Translations under genes and position numbers: made by a program
Notes under the pieces: model-generated
What the model was told of the DNA's origin: nothing
Database searches by the model: none
What the model saw: only the letters and a program-made list of their open reading frames with translations
Shown here: positions 7,901 through 17,319 of the stretch, in pieces
How the letters are laid out: the number at the start of each line of letters is the position of its first letter
How positions within the stretch are numbered: position 1 is the first letter of the stretch
Source of the DNA: Cellulomonas sp. URHD0024
GTDB lineage: Bacteria; Actinomycetota; Actinomycetes; Actinomycetales; Cellulomonadaceae
Assembly (NCBI RefSeq): GCF_000426185.1
Contig: NZ_AUEW01000013.1
Location: 61,729-125,728, forward strand
Direction of reading: 5' to 3'
Length of the DNA stretch: 64,000 nt

Positions 7901-10213
7901 ATGGCGGGTACGCAGCGAGCGCGGGCGAGCCGTAGCGGGCTCGTCTACGAGGACGGGGTGCACACGCCCACGGATCCGATGACGGAGCCGGTTCCGGCCC
8001 GGAACGCCGCGGACCTCAAGAAGTTCGCGACGCTCGGCATCGAGACCAAGGCCGACCTGCTGGTGCACTACCCCTGGCGGTACGCGGACTCGCGTGAGGT
8101 CACGGACATCGCGAGCCTCGCGATCGGGCTCAACGTCGCGCTGATCGCGCGGGTGCGCGGCGCGCAGATGAAGCACGCGGCCAAGACCGGAAGACCGCGG
8201 GTCGAGGCGACGATCACCGACGGCAACCGGTCGCTCAGCCTGGTGATCTTCACCGCGAACGAGGGCGTCGCGAGGTGGCACCTGGACCGCTTGGCGGTCG
8301 GCGAGCTGGGCCTGTTCTCGGGCGAGATCAACGTGTTCAACGGCAGGCTGCAGCTCGCCAACCCCGTGTACCAGATCCTCGGCAGCGTCGAGGACGAGGC
8401 GCGGGCGATGGAGGAGGCCGAGTGGCCGATACCGATCTACTCCGCCACCAAGGGCCTGGACTCGGAGTCGATCCGCGCGGCGCTGCGCAAGGTCCTCGAC
8501 CCGCTCACCGACGACGAGGTCCCCGATCCGGTGCCACCTCACATCCGTGAGGCGCGCGGGCTCGGGTCGCGTCTGAAGGCCTTGCGGGACGTGCACGTCC
8601 CGCGCGAAGAGGCAGACGTGCACCGTGGGCAGGCCCGCCTGCGCTACGAGGAGGCGTTCGTCCTCCAGGTCGAGCTCGCGAGGCGGCGAGCACGCGCGCA
8701 GCGGGAGGCGTCGACGGCTCGTCCGCCACGCCCCGGGGGCCTGCTCGCAGCGTTCGATGCTCGGCTCCCGTTCGACCTCACACCGGGGCAGCTCCTGGCC
8801 GGCGCGCAGATCGGCGACGACCTGGCGCTCGACCGCCCGATGCAGCGCCTGCTGCAGGGCGAGGTCGGCTCGGGCAAGACGGTGGTCGCCCTGCGGGCGA
8901 TGCTGCAGGTCATCGACGCGGGCGGCCAGGCCGCGATGCTGGCTCCGACGTCCGTGCTGGCCGCGCAGCACGTCCGGACGCTGCGTGCGCTGCTCGGCGA
9001 CCTCGCCGAGGGCGGCATGCTCGGCGGCTCCGAGATCGGCACGCGGGTCGCCCTGCTGACCGGTGCGCAGGGGGCTGCCGAGCGCAAGACCAACCTGCTC
9101 GACGCCGCGAGCGGCCAAGCGGGCATCGTCGTGGGCACGCACGCGCTCCTCTCCAGCCCGGTCCAGTTCGCGGACCTCGGGCTCGTGGTGATCGACGAGC
9201 AGCACAAGTTCGGCGTCGAGCAGCGCGGCGCCCTGCTGGCCAAGGCCACGACCGTCCCGCACCTGCTGGTCACCACCGCCACGCCGATCCCGCGCACGGT
9301 GGCGATGACGGTGTTCGGCGAGCTGGAGATCTCGGAGCTGCGCGAGGTGCCGGCCGGGCGCAGCGGGATCACGACGCACGTCGTCCCGGTGGGTGTCCCG
9401 GCCTGGATGGACCGGACGTGGCGCCGCGTGGGCGAGGAGGTAGCGCGCGGCGGGCGCGCCTTCGTCGTGTGCGCGCGGATCGACCCCGACGACGACGCCC
9501 TCATGAACGAGGACGACGGCGACGACCTGTACCTCGACGCCGACGAGCCGACGACGGTCGGCGAGGCGACCGCACCGGGCGCCAAGCCGCCGAAGCGCCC
9601 GCTGCGCGCGGTGCTCGAGGTCGCCGAGACCCTGCGACAGGACGACAGGCTCGGCGGCGCGGCCGTCGGCGTGCTGCACGGTCGCATGTCGGGGGAGGAG
9701 AAGGACCAGGCGATCGCCGACTTCGCGTCCGGGAAGACGCCGGTGCTGGTCTCGACGACGGTGATCGAGGTCGGCGTCGACGTGCCTTCGGCCACGGTCA
9801 TGGTCGTTCTGGACGCGCACGTGTTCGGGCTCTCGCAGCTGCACCAGCTCCGCGGTCGCATCGGCCGCGGTCGCCAGCCCGGCATCTGCCTGCTCGTCTC
9901 GGACGCGCCCGACGGCAGCACCGCGGGGAGGCGGCTCGAGGCGCTCTCGGCCACCTCCGACGGGTTCGAGCTGGCACGGGTCGACCTCCTGCTGAGGCGG
10001 GAGGGCGACGTGCTGGGCGCCGCTCAGTCGGGCCGCCGGGGGACGCTGCGGTTCTTGCGCGTGGTCAGCGACGGCGCCGTCATCGACCGGGCGCGCGAGG
10101 ACGCGCGTGCGCTCGTCGACGCCGATCCCGACCTGGCGCAGTGGCCTGACCTGCGTCACGCGATCGACGACCAGCTCGCGGACGGTCGCGAGGACTTCCT
10201 CGGGCAGACGTGA
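7901..10213 (+). CDS. recG: ATP-dependent DNA helicase RecG
   Basis: Branch-migration helicase that regresses stalled forks and processes Holliday junctions. 770 aa, usual size. The N-terminal wedge OB domain covers about residues 30-180 (NLKKF-like ADLKKFATLGIETKADLLVHYPWRY). Helicase motifs: GEVGSGKT (Walker A) at 320-327, DEQHKFG box starting at residue 432, TATPIPRT, and motif VI QLRGRIGRG near residue 648. A charged insert (DDDALMNEDDGDDLY) is seen around residue 530. ATG 7901 comes 2 nt after the DAK2 gene; the open frame begins far upstream only as a shadow of that gene. Confidence 0.96.
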   Translation: MAGTQRARASRSGLVYEDGVHTPTDPMTEPVPARNAADLKKFATLGIETKADLLVHYPWRYADSREVTDIASLAIGLNVALIARVRGAQMKHAAKTGRPRVEATITDGNRSLSLVIFTANEGVARWHLDRLAVGELGLFSGEINVFNGRLQLANPVYQILGSVEDEARAMEEAEWPIPIYSATKGLDSESIRAALRKVLDPLTDDEVPDPVPPHIREARGLGSRLKALRDVHVPREEADVHRGQARLRYEEAFVLQVELARRRARAQREASTARPPRPGGLLAAFDARLPFDLTPGQLLAGAQIGDDLALDRPMQRLLQGEVGSGKTVVALRAMLQVIDAGGQAAMLAPTSVLAAQHVRTLRALLGDLAEGGMLGGSEIGTRVALLTGAQGAAERKTNLLDAASGQAGIVVGTHALLSSPVQFADLGLVVIDEQHKFGVEQRGALLAKATTVPHLLVTTATPIPRTVAMTVFGELEISELREVPAGRSGITTHVVPVGVPAWMDRTWRRVGEEVARGGRAFVVCARIDPDDDALMNEDDGDDLYLDADEPTTVGEATAPGAKPPKRPLRAVLEVAETLRQDDRLGGAAVGVLHGRMSGEEKDQAIADFASGKTPVLVSTTVIEVGVDVPSATVMVVLDAHVFGLSQLHQLRGRIGRGRQPGICLLVSDAPDGSTAGRRLEALSATSDGFELARVDLLLRREGDVLGAAQSGRRGTLRFLRVVSDGAVIDRAREDARALVDADPDLAQWPDLRHAIDDQLADGREDFLGQT

Positions 10214-10243
10214 GGCGCGGCGCCGGGGCGCTCCCGCCACGAC

Positions 10244-10249
10244 TACCCT
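10244..10249 (+). promoter_or_regulatory. -10 hexamer TACCCT for the ABC ATPase gene
   Basis: TACCCT with a 7-nt spacer (GACGATC) before GTG 10257; leaderless arrangement. Confidence 0.45.
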
Positions 10250-10256
10250 GACGATC

Positions 10257-10946
10257 GTGTCGAAGCCCGTCATCAGCGCCAAGGACCTGCTCGTCGGCTA
10301 CGGCGGCGCCCCCGTCTGCGCCCCGGTCACGTTCACGCTCGCTCCCGGAAAGGTCATCGCGCTCGTCGGCGCCAACGGCTCGGGCAAGTCCACCGTGCTG
10401 CGCGCCGTCATCGGCCTCCTCGAACCCTCCGGCGGCACGCTGCAGGTCTTCGGCGCGAAGGTCGACGAGCGTGACGTCGGCTTCCGGACGAAGGTGGCCA
10501 GCGTCCTCGACGACGACGCGTACTTCCCGGCGCTCACCGTCTCCGAACACCTCTACCTGACCGCCCGCGGACACGGGGTGAAGGGCGCGGACGGCGTCGT
10601 CTCCGAGCTCCTCGGCGAGTTCGGGCTCGCCGACCACGCCAAGTCGCTCCCGGTCGCGCTCTCCTCGGGCCAGCGACGTCGACTCCTGCTCGCGGCCGGG
10701 TTCGTGCGGCCGCGCTCCCTGCTGGTCCTCGACGAACCCGAGCAGCGACTCGACCGCGCGATGCGGGACCGGCTCGCGGCCAGGATCGTCGCCGAGAAGA
10801 AGGCCGGCGGTGCGGTGCTCGTCGCGACGCACGACCCCGACCTGCTGCGCGCGATCGCCGACCGGGCCGTGCACGTCTCGGACGAGGTCTCCCGGCTGCT
10901 GCCCGCCGACCAGGCCGCGGACCTGATCTCGCGGGAGAACCCGTGA
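10257..10946 (+). CDS. ABC transporter ATP-binding protein
   Basis: 229-aa nucleotide-binding subunit. Walker A GANGSGKST at about residues 38-46, signature LSSGQRRRLLLAAG near 138, Walker B SLLVLDEPEQRLD, and H-loop ATHDPD. The signature begins SSGQ rather than SGGQ. The frame opens earlier, but the leaderless GTG 10257 marks the true start. The next gene overlaps by 4 nt (GTGA) and encodes the likely membrane partner. The pair lies between recG and rsmD. Substrate and direction are unknown; a role as an exporter is likely because no binding protein is present. Confidence 0.85.
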   Translation: MSKPVISAKDLLVGYGGAPVCAPVTFTLAPGKVIALVGANGSGKSTVLRAVIGLLEPSGGTLQVFGAKVDERDVGFRTKVASVLDDDAYFPALTVSEHLYLTARGHGVKGADGVVSELLGEFGLADHAKSLPVALSSGQRRRLLLAAGFVRPRSLLVLDEPEQRLDRAMRDRLAARIVAEKKAGGAVLVATHDPDLLRAIADRAVHVSDEVSRLLPADQAADLISRENP

Positions 10947-12559
10947 GCGAGGACGACCAGCTCGACGGCGGTCCCGCGGTCCAGCCGTTCCAGCTCAGCC
11001 CGATCCCGCGGGCGAAGAGCATCCGCAAGTACACCGCCCAGGCGGCGAGCGTGCGCAGCACCGCGACGATCGGGTCGTTGCTCGGGGACGTGTACTACGC
11101 GGTGATCAGCATCGCCATCGCCATCGGCATCGCCCTCGGGGCGTCCCAGGCGATGCGGGTGGCCCTGCCGCCGGAGCCGGACATCAGCAGCCCCTGGAAC
11201 CTCAGCCTGGCCAGCCTGGTGATCGTCATCCTCATCGCCCTCGCCGGCGTGGTGCTGTCTCTCGCGGGCCGGCTTGGGCCGGTCGGTGCCGGGGGCGCCG
11301 AGGCGGCCTGGTGGCTGGGCCTGCCCGTCGACCGTCGTGGTCTGCTGCGGCCGGCTTCGCGGCGTCTGCCGGTGCTCGCGGGACTCGTCGCCGCGGTCAT
11401 CGTGGCGCTGCTGGACGCGGGCCTGCTCGCAGACGCCGGATCGCGGGTCTCACGGGTCGCCGTGGCCGCTGCGTTCGTCGCGGCGGGCATCGTCCTGCTC
11501 GCCGGGGTGGGACAGTCGGCGAGCGTCTCGCGGCGCGCGATCGCGTTCGTCGGCGATGTCCTGCTGTTCCTGGCGCCCGTCGCGGCCGTCGTCCTCGCGG
11601 GGCTGGGCTGGTCCGCCGACGCGGTGCCGAGCCCGCCGTGGTGGCTCGTCGCCGCGCTGCTGGTCGTCGTCGCAGCTCTCGCGTTCCTCGTCGACTCTCG
11701 GCTCGCTCGGATGCCCGAGAAGACGCTGCGTGAGAGTGGCTCGGTGGCCACGCAGGCGGCCGGCGCGGTCGTGTCGATGGACTCTCGCGAGCTCGGCCGT
11801 GCGCTCACGGACGGAGCAGCCGCGCCGGTGCGCCGCTGGACGTCCAGGCTGCGTACCGCACGGGGCCCCGCGACTGCTCTGATCACCGCCGACCTGGCCG
11901 TCCTGCGGCGCTCGGCCCGGCACGTCGTGCAGCTGTTCGTCGCTGCTCTGGTCCCTGTGCTGGTCAGCACGGTGCCGGAGCTCGCGAGCCCGTTCGGTGT
12001 GCTGCTCTCGATCCTCGTCGCGGGGTACGTCGCGATGAGCGCGACCGGTGAGGGTGCGCGACGGGCTGAGATGGCGCCGATCCTCGACCGGCTCCTGCCG
12101 ATCGACGCGCAGACCGTGCGACGACTGCGGATGGTCGTGCCCGCCGGCGCCATGCTGCTGTGGTCGGTCGTCGCGTTCGCTGCAGTCGGTCGCTGGGCCT
12201 CCGACGTGCCCAACTGGATCGCCCTCGGGGTCATCTCGACGCCGGTGTGGGCGGCTGCGGCGGTCAGGTCGTCGTACCGACCGGCCCCGGACTGGGGAGG
12301 GGCGCTGGTCTCGACGCCGATGGGTGCCCTGCCGACCGGTGTTGCGTCGGTCCTGGCGCGCGGCCCGGACGTCGTGGTCCTCGGCCTGCTGCCCGTGTGG
12401 ATCGCCGTGCTCCTGCGCACGATCAACACGCCGCTCATGACCGCGCAGATCGTGCTGTCCGCCATCGCCGTGGCCGTCGCGTCGTCGATCAAGAAGGGCT
12501 CCCTCATGGAGCGGATGATGGATGCCCAGGAGAACGCCAAGGCGGGAGCCGCGAGGTGA
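10943..12559 (+). CDS. Multi-pass membrane protein, partner of the ABC ATPase (DUF6297-like)
   Basis: 538 aa with about 10-12 hydrophobic segments, for example VYYAVISIAIAIGIALGA near residue 52, SLVIVILIALAGVVLSLAG near 92 and LVAAVIVALLDAGLLA near 145. A central cytosolic stretch of about 70 residues (near 250-320) separates two membrane halves. Start GTG 10943 overlaps the ATPase stop, and its own stop overlaps the rsmD start, so the three genes are translationally coupled. I assign it as the permease of the adjacent ATPase; the DUF assignment is from memory of this gene order. Confidence 0.65.
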   Translation: MSEDDQLDGGPAVQPFQLSPIPRAKSIRKYTAQAASVRSTATIGSLLGDVYYAVISIAIAIGIALGASQAMRVALPPEPDISSPWNLSLASLVIVILIALAGVVLSLAGRLGPVGAGGAEAAWWLGLPVDRRGLLRPASRRLPVLAGLVAAVIVALLDAGLLADAGSRVSRVAVAAAFVAAGIVLLAGVGQSASVSRRAIAFVGDVLLFLAPVAAVVLAGLGWSADAVPSPPWWLVAALLVVVAALAFLVDSRLARMPEKTLRESGSVATQAAGAVVSMDSRELGRALTDGAAAPVRRWTSRLRTARGPATALITADLAVLRRSARHVVQLFVAALVPVLVSTVPELASPFGVLLSILVAGYVAMSATGEGARRAEMAPILDRLLPIDAQTVRRLRMVVPAGAMLLWSVVAFAAVGRWASDVPNWIALGVISTPVWAAAAVRSSYRPAPDWGGALVSTPMGALPTGVASVLARGPDVVVLGLLPVWIAVLLRTINTPLMTAQIVLSAIAVAVASSIKKGSLMERMMDAQENAKAGAAR

Positions 12560-13098
12560 GCCGTGTCGTCGCGGGATCCGTCGGCGGCCGGATCCTGCAG
12601 GTTCCGCGCACCGGCACGAGACCGACGAGCGAACGCGTCCGGGAGGCGCTCTTCTCGCGGCTCGAGCACCTCGACGTCGTGGACGGCGCGCGCGTGCTGG
12701 ACCTCTACGCGGGGTCGGGCGCGCTCGGCATCGAGGCGGCGAGCCGCGGAGCGGCGCACGTCACCCTCGTCGACTCGGCCAGGGACGCGGCCGACGCGTG
12801 CCGCCGGAACGTGGCGGCCCTCGGGCTCGCCGACCGCGTCGTCGTCGCCGCCGAGAAGGCCGACCGGTTCGTGCAGCGCCCGACGACCTGGGACCTCGTC
12901 CTGGTCGACCCGCCGTACGACGTCACCGAGGACGACCTCGCGGCCGTCCTGGCACCGTTGGCCCTGTCGGCGCACGGGGTTCTCGTCGTCGAGCGGGCGC
13001 GGCGATCGCCCGAGCCGACCTGGCCGGACGGGGTGACGCTGATCGACCACCGCGCGTACGGCGACACGGTGATGTGGTTCGCCGAGACGTCAAGGTGA
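12556..13098 (+). CDS. rsmD: 16S rRNA (guanine966-N2)-methyltransferase
   Basis: 180 aa. SAM-dependent methylation of G966 in 16S rRNA. Motifs: RVVAGSVGGRILQVP at the N-terminus, TRPTSERVREALFSRL near 25, SAM loop VLDLYAGSGALGIEA near 49, and catalytic LVDPPYD (NPPY-type) near 117. GTG 12556 overlaps the stop of the membrane protein gene (GTGA). The frame open upstream is a shadow. The rsmD-coaD neighbourhood is standard in bacteria; here an antisense GNAT gene lies between them and overlaps the rsmD 3' end by 9 nt. Confidence 0.95.
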   Translation: MSRVVAGSVGGRILQVPRTGTRPTSERVREALFSRLEHLDVVDGARVLDLYAGSGALGIEAASRGAAHVTLVDSARDAADACRRNVAALGLADRVVVAAEKADRFVQRPTTWDLVLVDPPYDVTEDDLAAVLAPLALSAHGVLVVERARRSPEPTWPDGVTLIDHRAYGDTVMWFAETSR

Positions 13099-13734
13099 CC
13101 CGCGCAGGACGGTGAGGTGCGGCCCGCCGAGGTCCACGCCGCCGACGGCGCTGAAGCCCGCCCGTCGGTAGAACGGCAGGTTCCGCGGATCGGTCGTCGC
13201 GAGGTACGTACCCAAGCCGTCGAGACGAGCCTGCGCCACGCCGGCGTCGAGCAGCATCCGACCGACCCCGCGTCCCTGGTGCTCGGGCGCGACGGCGAGG
13301 TAGTTCAGGTAGGCGGCGGGCTCTGCAGGCGCGAACGTCGACGCGCGCCCCAGCGAGCCGAGGATCTCGGCGGCACGCTCGGGCCCGACGAGCAGCGCGA
13401 GGACCTGTGCCGGTGCGGGGAGGGACGGCTCGACCGGCGGGCCGTCCGGCAGCCGCCAGGCCGCGACGCCGACGACCGAGCCGCGCAGGCGTGCGACGTG
13501 CACGCGGCCACCCGCGAGGTAGCGGTCCACGGACGGCCCCAGCCACGCGGCACACGCGTCGTCGCGAGTGGCGTCGTCCGGCAGCGCCCAGACCATCAGC
13601 GGGTCGTCGCGGTAGGCGCGGGCGAGAACGGTGCGGATGGCCGGCGCGTCCGCCCAGGTGGCGGCCTCGATGCTCGGGTGGTCCACGGCCGAGACGGCGT
13701 GCTCGTCGACGCCCGGCCCGCGAGTCTCGTCCAT
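13090..13734 (-). CDS. GNAT-family N-acetyltransferase
   Basis: 214-aa GNAT protein; acetyl-CoA loop APEHQGRGVGRMLLD around residues 151-165 (Q-G-R-G-V-G is the canonical P-loop) preceded by AYLNYLAV, and later NLPFYRRAGFSAVG. The ATG at 13734 has TAGCAT exactly 6 nt upstream. It is antisense to the rsmD-coaD pair and ends inside the last 9 bases of rsmD. Substrate unknown. Confidence 0.85.
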   Translation of the reverse strand: MDETRGPGVDEHAVSAVDHPSIEAATWADAPAIRTVLARAYRDDPLMVWALPDDATRDDACAAWLGPSVDRYLAGGRVHVARLRGSVVGVAAWRLPDGPPVEPSLPAPAQVLALLVGPERAAEILGSLGRASTFAPAEPAAYLNYLAVAPEHQGRGVGRMLLDAGVAQARLDGLGTYLATTDPRNLPFYRRAGFSAVGGVDLGGPHLTVLRGSP

Positions 13735-13740
13735 GGGCCG

Positions 13741-13746
13741 ATGCTA
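13741..13746 (-). promoter_or_regulatory. -10 hexamer TAGCAT for the GNAT gene
   Basis: TAGCAT on the minus strand with a 6-nt spacer (CGGCCC) before ATG 13734. Confidence 0.5.
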
Positions 13747-13787
13747 GGGCGCAGCGTGTGGGCCGCGACCAGGCGGACGCGCTGGCC

Positions 13788-13793
13788 TACCCT
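13788..13793 (+). promoter_or_regulatory. -10 hexamer TACCCT for coaD
   Basis: TACCCT with the 6-nt spacer GACGCT before GTG 13800; same element as before proA and the ABC ATPase gene. Confidence 0.5.
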
Positions 13794-13799
13794 GACGCT

Positions 13800-14288
13800 G
13801 TGACCATCGCCGTGTGCCCGGGGTCGTTCGACCCGATCACCCTCGGGCACGTCGACGTGGTCCGCCGCGCCCGCTCGATGTTCGACGAGGTGGTGGTGGG
13901 GGTCGCGACGAACTCGTCGAAGTCCGCGCTGCTGGGGGTGGAGGCGCGCGTCGCGCTGGCCCGCGCCGCCTTCGAGGGGATCGACGGTGTCCGCGTCGAG
14001 CCGGTGGACGGGTTGCTCGCCGAGTTCGTGCGGGCCGTGCGTGCGAATGCCGTGGTCAAGGGTCTGCGCGGTGGGGCCGACTTCGACGCGGAGCTGCCGA
14101 TGGCCCTCATGAACAGACACCTGGCCGGCGTGGAGACGGTGTTCGTCGTGGGTGACCCGGCGCTCGCGCACATCGCGTCGTCGCTGGTCAAGGACGTCGC
14201 ACGGTACGGCGGTGCGATCGACGACCTCGTCCCGCCGGGCGTGGGGGATGCGGTGCGTGCTGCAGTAGGACGAGAGGATCGAACATGA
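13800..14288 (+). CDS. coaD: Phosphopantetheine adenylyltransferase
   Basis: 162-aa nucleotidyltransferase making dephospho-CoA from 4'-phosphopantetheine and ATP, the fourth CoA step. The T/HxGH motif is PGSFDPITLGH at residues 7-17; later motifs are KGLRGGADFDAELPMALMN near 88 and ATP-site SSLVKDVARYGG near 127. GTG 13800 is the leaderless start. The stop overlaps the sepIVA ATG by 4 nt. Hexamer-forming cytosolic enzyme in known members. Confidence 0.96.
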   Translation: MTIAVCPGSFDPITLGHVDVVRRARSMFDEVVVGVATNSSKSALLGVEARVALARAAFEGIDGVRVEPVDGLLAEFVRAVRANAVVKGLRGGADFDAELPMALMNRHLAGVETVFVVGDPALAHIASSLVKDVARYGGAIDDLVPPGVGDAVRAAVGREDRT

Positions 14289-14773
14289 CAGAGCAGGACG
14301 ACCCGACGACCCGGCCCGAAGGGCTGACCGGCGTGCTGGACGCGATCGCCACGGCGGTCTCGACGGCGCGGGCGATGCCCATGTCGTCGTCGGTCCTCGT
14401 CAACCGCGCCGAGCTGCTGGACCTGGTCGAGCAGGCGCGCGACGTGCTGCCCACCCAGCTCACCCGCGCCGACCAGGTGCTGGCGGACGCGGCGGCGGCT
14501 CGCGCGGAGGCGCAGGCGGGTGCGGACGAGATCCTCGCGCGTGCGCGCCGCGAGGCCGCGGCGCTCGTCGACCAGGAGGCGGTCGTGGTGGCCGCGCGCG
14601 AGCGGGCCGCCGAGCTGGTGGCCGAGGCTGAGGAGACCGCCGAGCGCCTGCAGCGCGACGCCGACGACTACTGCGACCGCCGTCTGGCCGACTTCGAGAT
14701 CGACCTGGGCAAGGTGCTCGGCCAGGTGCAGGCGGGGCGCGCGAAGCTCGCGGGCCGGTTGGGCGACGACTGA
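14285..14773 (+). CDS. sepIVA: DivIVA-like coiled-coil septation protein (SepIVA orthologue)
   Basis: 162 aa, almost entirely helical: an N-terminal part to about residue 45, then a long heptad-rich coiled coil from about 50 to 130 with Ala/Glu/Arg (ADAAAARAEAQAGADEILARARREAAAL), ending DFEIDLGKVLGQV. Mycobacterial SepIVA, a DivIVA-domain protein acting in division and cell-wall precursor regulation, is encoded next to the same DUF177-rnc-mutM set, which is why I use the symbol. ATG 14285 overlaps coaD. A plain annotation as ATP synthase subunit b-like reflects the coiled coil only. Confidence 0.75.
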   Translation: MTEQDDPTTRPEGLTGVLDAIATAVSTARAMPMSSSVLVNRAELLDLVEQARDVLPTQLTRADQVLADAAAARAEAQAGADEILARARREAAALVDQEAVVVAARERAAELVAEAEETAERLQRDADDYCDRRLADFEIDLGKVLGQVQAGRAKLAGRLGDD

Positions 14774-14796
14774 GACGTCCGCCACCCCGACACGAT

Positions 14797-14826
14797 TTGG
14801 GTGGCCCGTGACCTGTGCCGTAGAGT
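14797..14826 (+). promoter_or_regulatory. Promoter of the DUF177-rpmF-rnc operon
   Basis: -35 TTGGGT (14797-14802) and -10 TAGAGT (14821-14826) with an 18-bp spacer. The expected start near 14833 rules out an ATG at 14833 as the DUF177 start. Confidence 0.6.
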
Positions 14827-14883
14827 TGTCCGTTGGTTCTGCCGGACATGGCACGGACCGAGATCAACGAGGGGACCCTGGCC

Positions 14884-15462
14884 GTGCAGCGCCCTGTTCA
14901 CCTCGATCCTCGTTCGCCCTTCGTGCTCGACACGCACGAGCTCGGGAGACGTCCAGGATCGACGCGGACCGTGCAGCGCACCGTGGGCGCCCCGGAGGAT
15001 CTCGGTACTGACGTGATCGGCGTCCCCACCGGGAACGACGTCGAGCTGGATCTGCGGCTCGAGGCGGTCATGGAGGGGGTCCTGGTCACCGGATCCGTCC
15101 GCAGCCGGGCGATCGGGGAGTGCGTGCGCTGCCTGGGTGAGGTCATCGAGGATGTCGATGTCTCGCTCACGGAGCTGTACGTCTATCCCGAGCGTGCGGC
15201 AGTTGCGGCCGAGGACGGAGACGACGAGGAGGACGTGCGTGAGCTCGAGGGTGACCTGATCGACCTCGAGCCTGCGTTGCGAGACACGGTTGTCCCGGCT
15301 CTGCCGTTCCAGCCGCTGTGCCGCCCCGACTGCCCTGGCCTGTGCTCCGAGTGTGGTGCCCGGCTGGCGGACGACCCTGACCATTCGCATGAGACGCTTG
15401 ATCCTCGCTGGGCCGCTCTGGGCGGCCTCGTGAGCTCGAACGACGAGACGAAAGAGAGCTAG
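14884..15462 (+). CDS. DUF177 / YceD-family protein
   Basis: 192 aa. YceD/DUF177 proteins are linked with 23S rRNA accumulation and ribosome assembly and are almost always encoded just before rpmF. Visible: a basic N-terminus, a beta-rich centre with GECVRCLGEV, an acidic linker (EDGDDEEDVRELEGD), and a C-terminal zinc-like knuckle CRPDCPGLCSECGARL with four spaced cysteines. I choose GTG 14884 because GAGGGG lies 9 nt before it; ATG 14848 is the alternative. rpmF starts 2 nt after the stop. Confidence 0.85.
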   Translation: MQRPVHLDPRSPFVLDTHELGRRPGSTRTVQRTVGAPEDLGTDVIGVPTGNDVELDLRLEAVMEGVLVTGSVRSRAIGECVRCLGEVIEDVDVSLTELYVYPERAAVAAEDGDDEEDVRELEGDLIDLEPALRDTVVPALPFQPLCRPDCPGLCSECGARLADDPDHSHETLDPRWAALGGLVSSNDETKES

Positions 15463-15464
15463 CC

Positions 15465-15662
15465 GTGGCTGTTCCGAAGCGCAAGATGTCGCGCAGCAAC
15501 ACCCGTGCGCGTCGGTCGCAGTGGAAGACCACTGCCACGACGCTCCACACCTGCCCCAAGTGCAAGGCGAACAAGATGCCGCACACGGCATGCCCGTCGT
15601 GCGGTACCTACAAGGACCGCTCGTACGCCGAGGCTGTCCGTAGCGAGTTCGAGGTTCGCTGA
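15465..15662 (+). CDS. rpmF: 50S ribosomal protein L32 (zinc-ribbon form)
   Basis: 65 aa, N-terminus [18 protein letters not shown] typical of L32; zinc ribbon CPKC and CPSC about 13 residues apart, so this is the C+ paralogue. GTG 15465 follows the DUF177 stop by 2 nt, so translation is probably coupled. Part of the DUF177-rpmF-rnc-mutM run. Confidence 0.96.
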   Translation: MAVPKRKMSRSNTRARRSQWKTTATTLHTCPKCKANKMPHTACPSCGTYKDRSYAEAVRSEFEVR

Positions 15663-15711
15663 GCACGTCGCTGAGCGACGCCGTGCTGCACCCGATGACC
15701 GGAGGACCGGC

Positions 15712-16410
15712 GTGAGTGCCACGGCTGACCAGCTGCTCGAGAAGCTCGGGGTCCATCTGGACCCCGAGCTTCTTGTGCTTGCACTGACGCACCGGTCCTT
15801 CGCGCACGAGGCCGGCGGGCTGCCGACCAACGAGCGGCTCGAGTTCCTCGGTGACACGGTGCTCGGGCTCGTCGTCACGGAGTCCTTGTTCCGGACGCAT
15901 CCCTCGCTCTCCGAGGGCTCGCTCGCCAAGATGCGGGCAGCCACGGTGTCCCAGCGCGCGCTCGCCGTCGTCGCCCGGGAGCTCGACCTGGGCAGCTACG
16001 TGCTGCTGGGCAAGGGTGAGCTGTCGACCGGGGGGACGCAGAAGGACTCGATCCTGTCCGACACCCTCGAGGCGGTGTTCGGCGCGGTCTACCTGTCGCA
16101 CGGTCTCGAGACCGCGCGCGCCCTGGTCGAGCGGCTCGTCGGCCCGTCGCTCGTGGCCGCTGCCGACCTGGGCGCCGGCCTCGACTGGAAGACGTCGCTG
16201 CAGGAGCTGTCCGCGGCCATGGGTCTCGGGGCGCCGGTCTACGACGTCGACGGCGAGGGTCCCGACCACGCCCGCACGTTCACCGCGCGGGCCGTCGTCG
16301 ACGGCGTGACCCGTGGCGTGGGGGTCGGCCGCGCCAAGAAGGTGGCCGAGCAGGACGCCGCGGCCGACGCGTACCGCACGCTCGAGGATCTGCGCTCGGC
16401 GCAGGCCTGA
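15712..16410 (+). CDS. rnc: Ribonuclease III
   Basis: 232-aa double-strand-specific endoribonuclease that matures rRNA. The catalytic RNase III domain shows the signature [16 protein letters not shown] near residue 41, with [29 protein letters not shown] providing the downstream acidic metal ligands. A C-terminal dsRBD covers about 155-230 ([22 protein letters not shown]). GTG 15712 has GGAGG 6 nt upstream. mutM follows after 18 nt. Confidence 0.96.
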   Translation: MSATADQLLEKLGVHLDPELLVLALTHRSFAHEAGGLPTNERLEFLGDTVLGLVVTESLFRTHPSLSEGSLAKMRAATVSQRALAVVARELDLGSYVLLGKGELSTGGTQKDSILSDTLEAVFGAVYLSHGLETARALVERLVGPSLVAAADLGAGLDWKTSLQELSAAMGLGAPVYDVDGEGPDHARTFTARAVVDGVTRGVGVGRAKKVAEQDAAADAYRTLEDLRSAQA

Positions 16411-16428
16411 TCCGGCTCGAACACGCAC

Positions 16429-17319
16429 GTGCCCGAGCTGCCCGAGGTCGAGACCGTCCGCGACGGACTCGCGCGTCACGTGCTGGGCCGCACGGTCTCC
16501 CGGGTGGAGGTGCATCGCGACTACTCCGTCCGCCGGCACGTGGGCGGTCCGCTCGACTTCGCCGGCCGGCTCTCCGGACGACGCCTCGAGGCAGCGGTTC
16601 GCCGTGGCAAGTTCCTGTGGCTCCTGCTCGACGACGAGGACGACGCCCTGATGGCGCACCTCGGCATGAGCGGCCAGCTGCTGGTCCGCACCGAACCGGT
16701 CGACCACCCGCACCTGCGCGTGCGACTGACCCTCGACGACGGCTTCCTCGACTTCGTCGACCAGCGGACGTTCGGGCACCTGAGCGTGCCGGACCTCGTG
16801 CCGACGGCGGACGGAGCACCTGGAGGGCTCGGCGCCGACCGTCCGGTCGTCCCGGAGCCCGTCGCCCACATCGCGCGCGACCTGCTGGACCCGGCTCTCG
16901 ACCACGACGCGCTCGTCAGGGGCGTCCGCACGCGGAAGACCGGGATCAAGCGCGCTCTGCTCGACCAGACCCTCGTGTCGGGCATCGGCAACATCTACGC
17001 GGACGAGGGCCTCTGGCGTGCGCAGCTGCACTACGCACGACCCACGGAGAAGCTCCGGGTGGCCGAGGTCGAGCGTGCGCTCGCGGGCGCCCGAGAGGTC
17101 ATGAGCGAGGCGCTCGAGCAGGGCGGCACGAGCTTCGACGCGCTGTACGTGAACGTGAACGGGAACTCGGGGTACTTCGACCGGTCGCTCAAGGTCTACG
17201 GCCAGGAGGGGCGGCCCTGTCCGCGCTGCGGCACGCCGGTGCGGCGCGACGAGTTCATGAACCGCTCGTCCTACAGCTGCCCGCACTGCCAGCCCCGGCC
17301 GCGCAGCGGTCGCTTCTAG
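16429..17319 (+). CDS. mutM: Formamidopyrimidine-DNA glycosylase
   Basis: 296-aa bifunctional glycosylase/AP lyase removing oxidised purines such as 8-oxoG. After Met removal the N-terminal catalytic Pro and Glu are in PELPEVE; the DNA-binding H2TH region includes [26 protein letters not shown] near residue 165; the C-terminal zinc finger uses CPRC and CPHC. GTG 16429 is the only start that leaves the catalytic proline at position 2. The 3' end overlaps the convergent dehydrogenase gene by 4 nt. Confidence 0.96.
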   Translation: MPELPEVETVRDGLARHVLGRTVSRVEVHRDYSVRRHVGGPLDFAGRLSGRRLEAAVRRGKFLWLLLDDEDDALMAHLGMSGQLLVRTEPVDHPHLRVRLTLDDGFLDFVDQRTFGHLSVPDLVPTADGAPGGLGADRPVVPEPVAHIARDLLDPALDHDALVRGVRTRKTGIKRALLDQTLVSGIGNIYADEGLWRAQLHYARPTEKLRVAEVERALAGAREVMSEALEQGGTSFDALYVNVNGNSGYFDRSLKVYGQEGRPCPRCGTPVRRDEFMNRSSYSCPHCQPRPRSGRF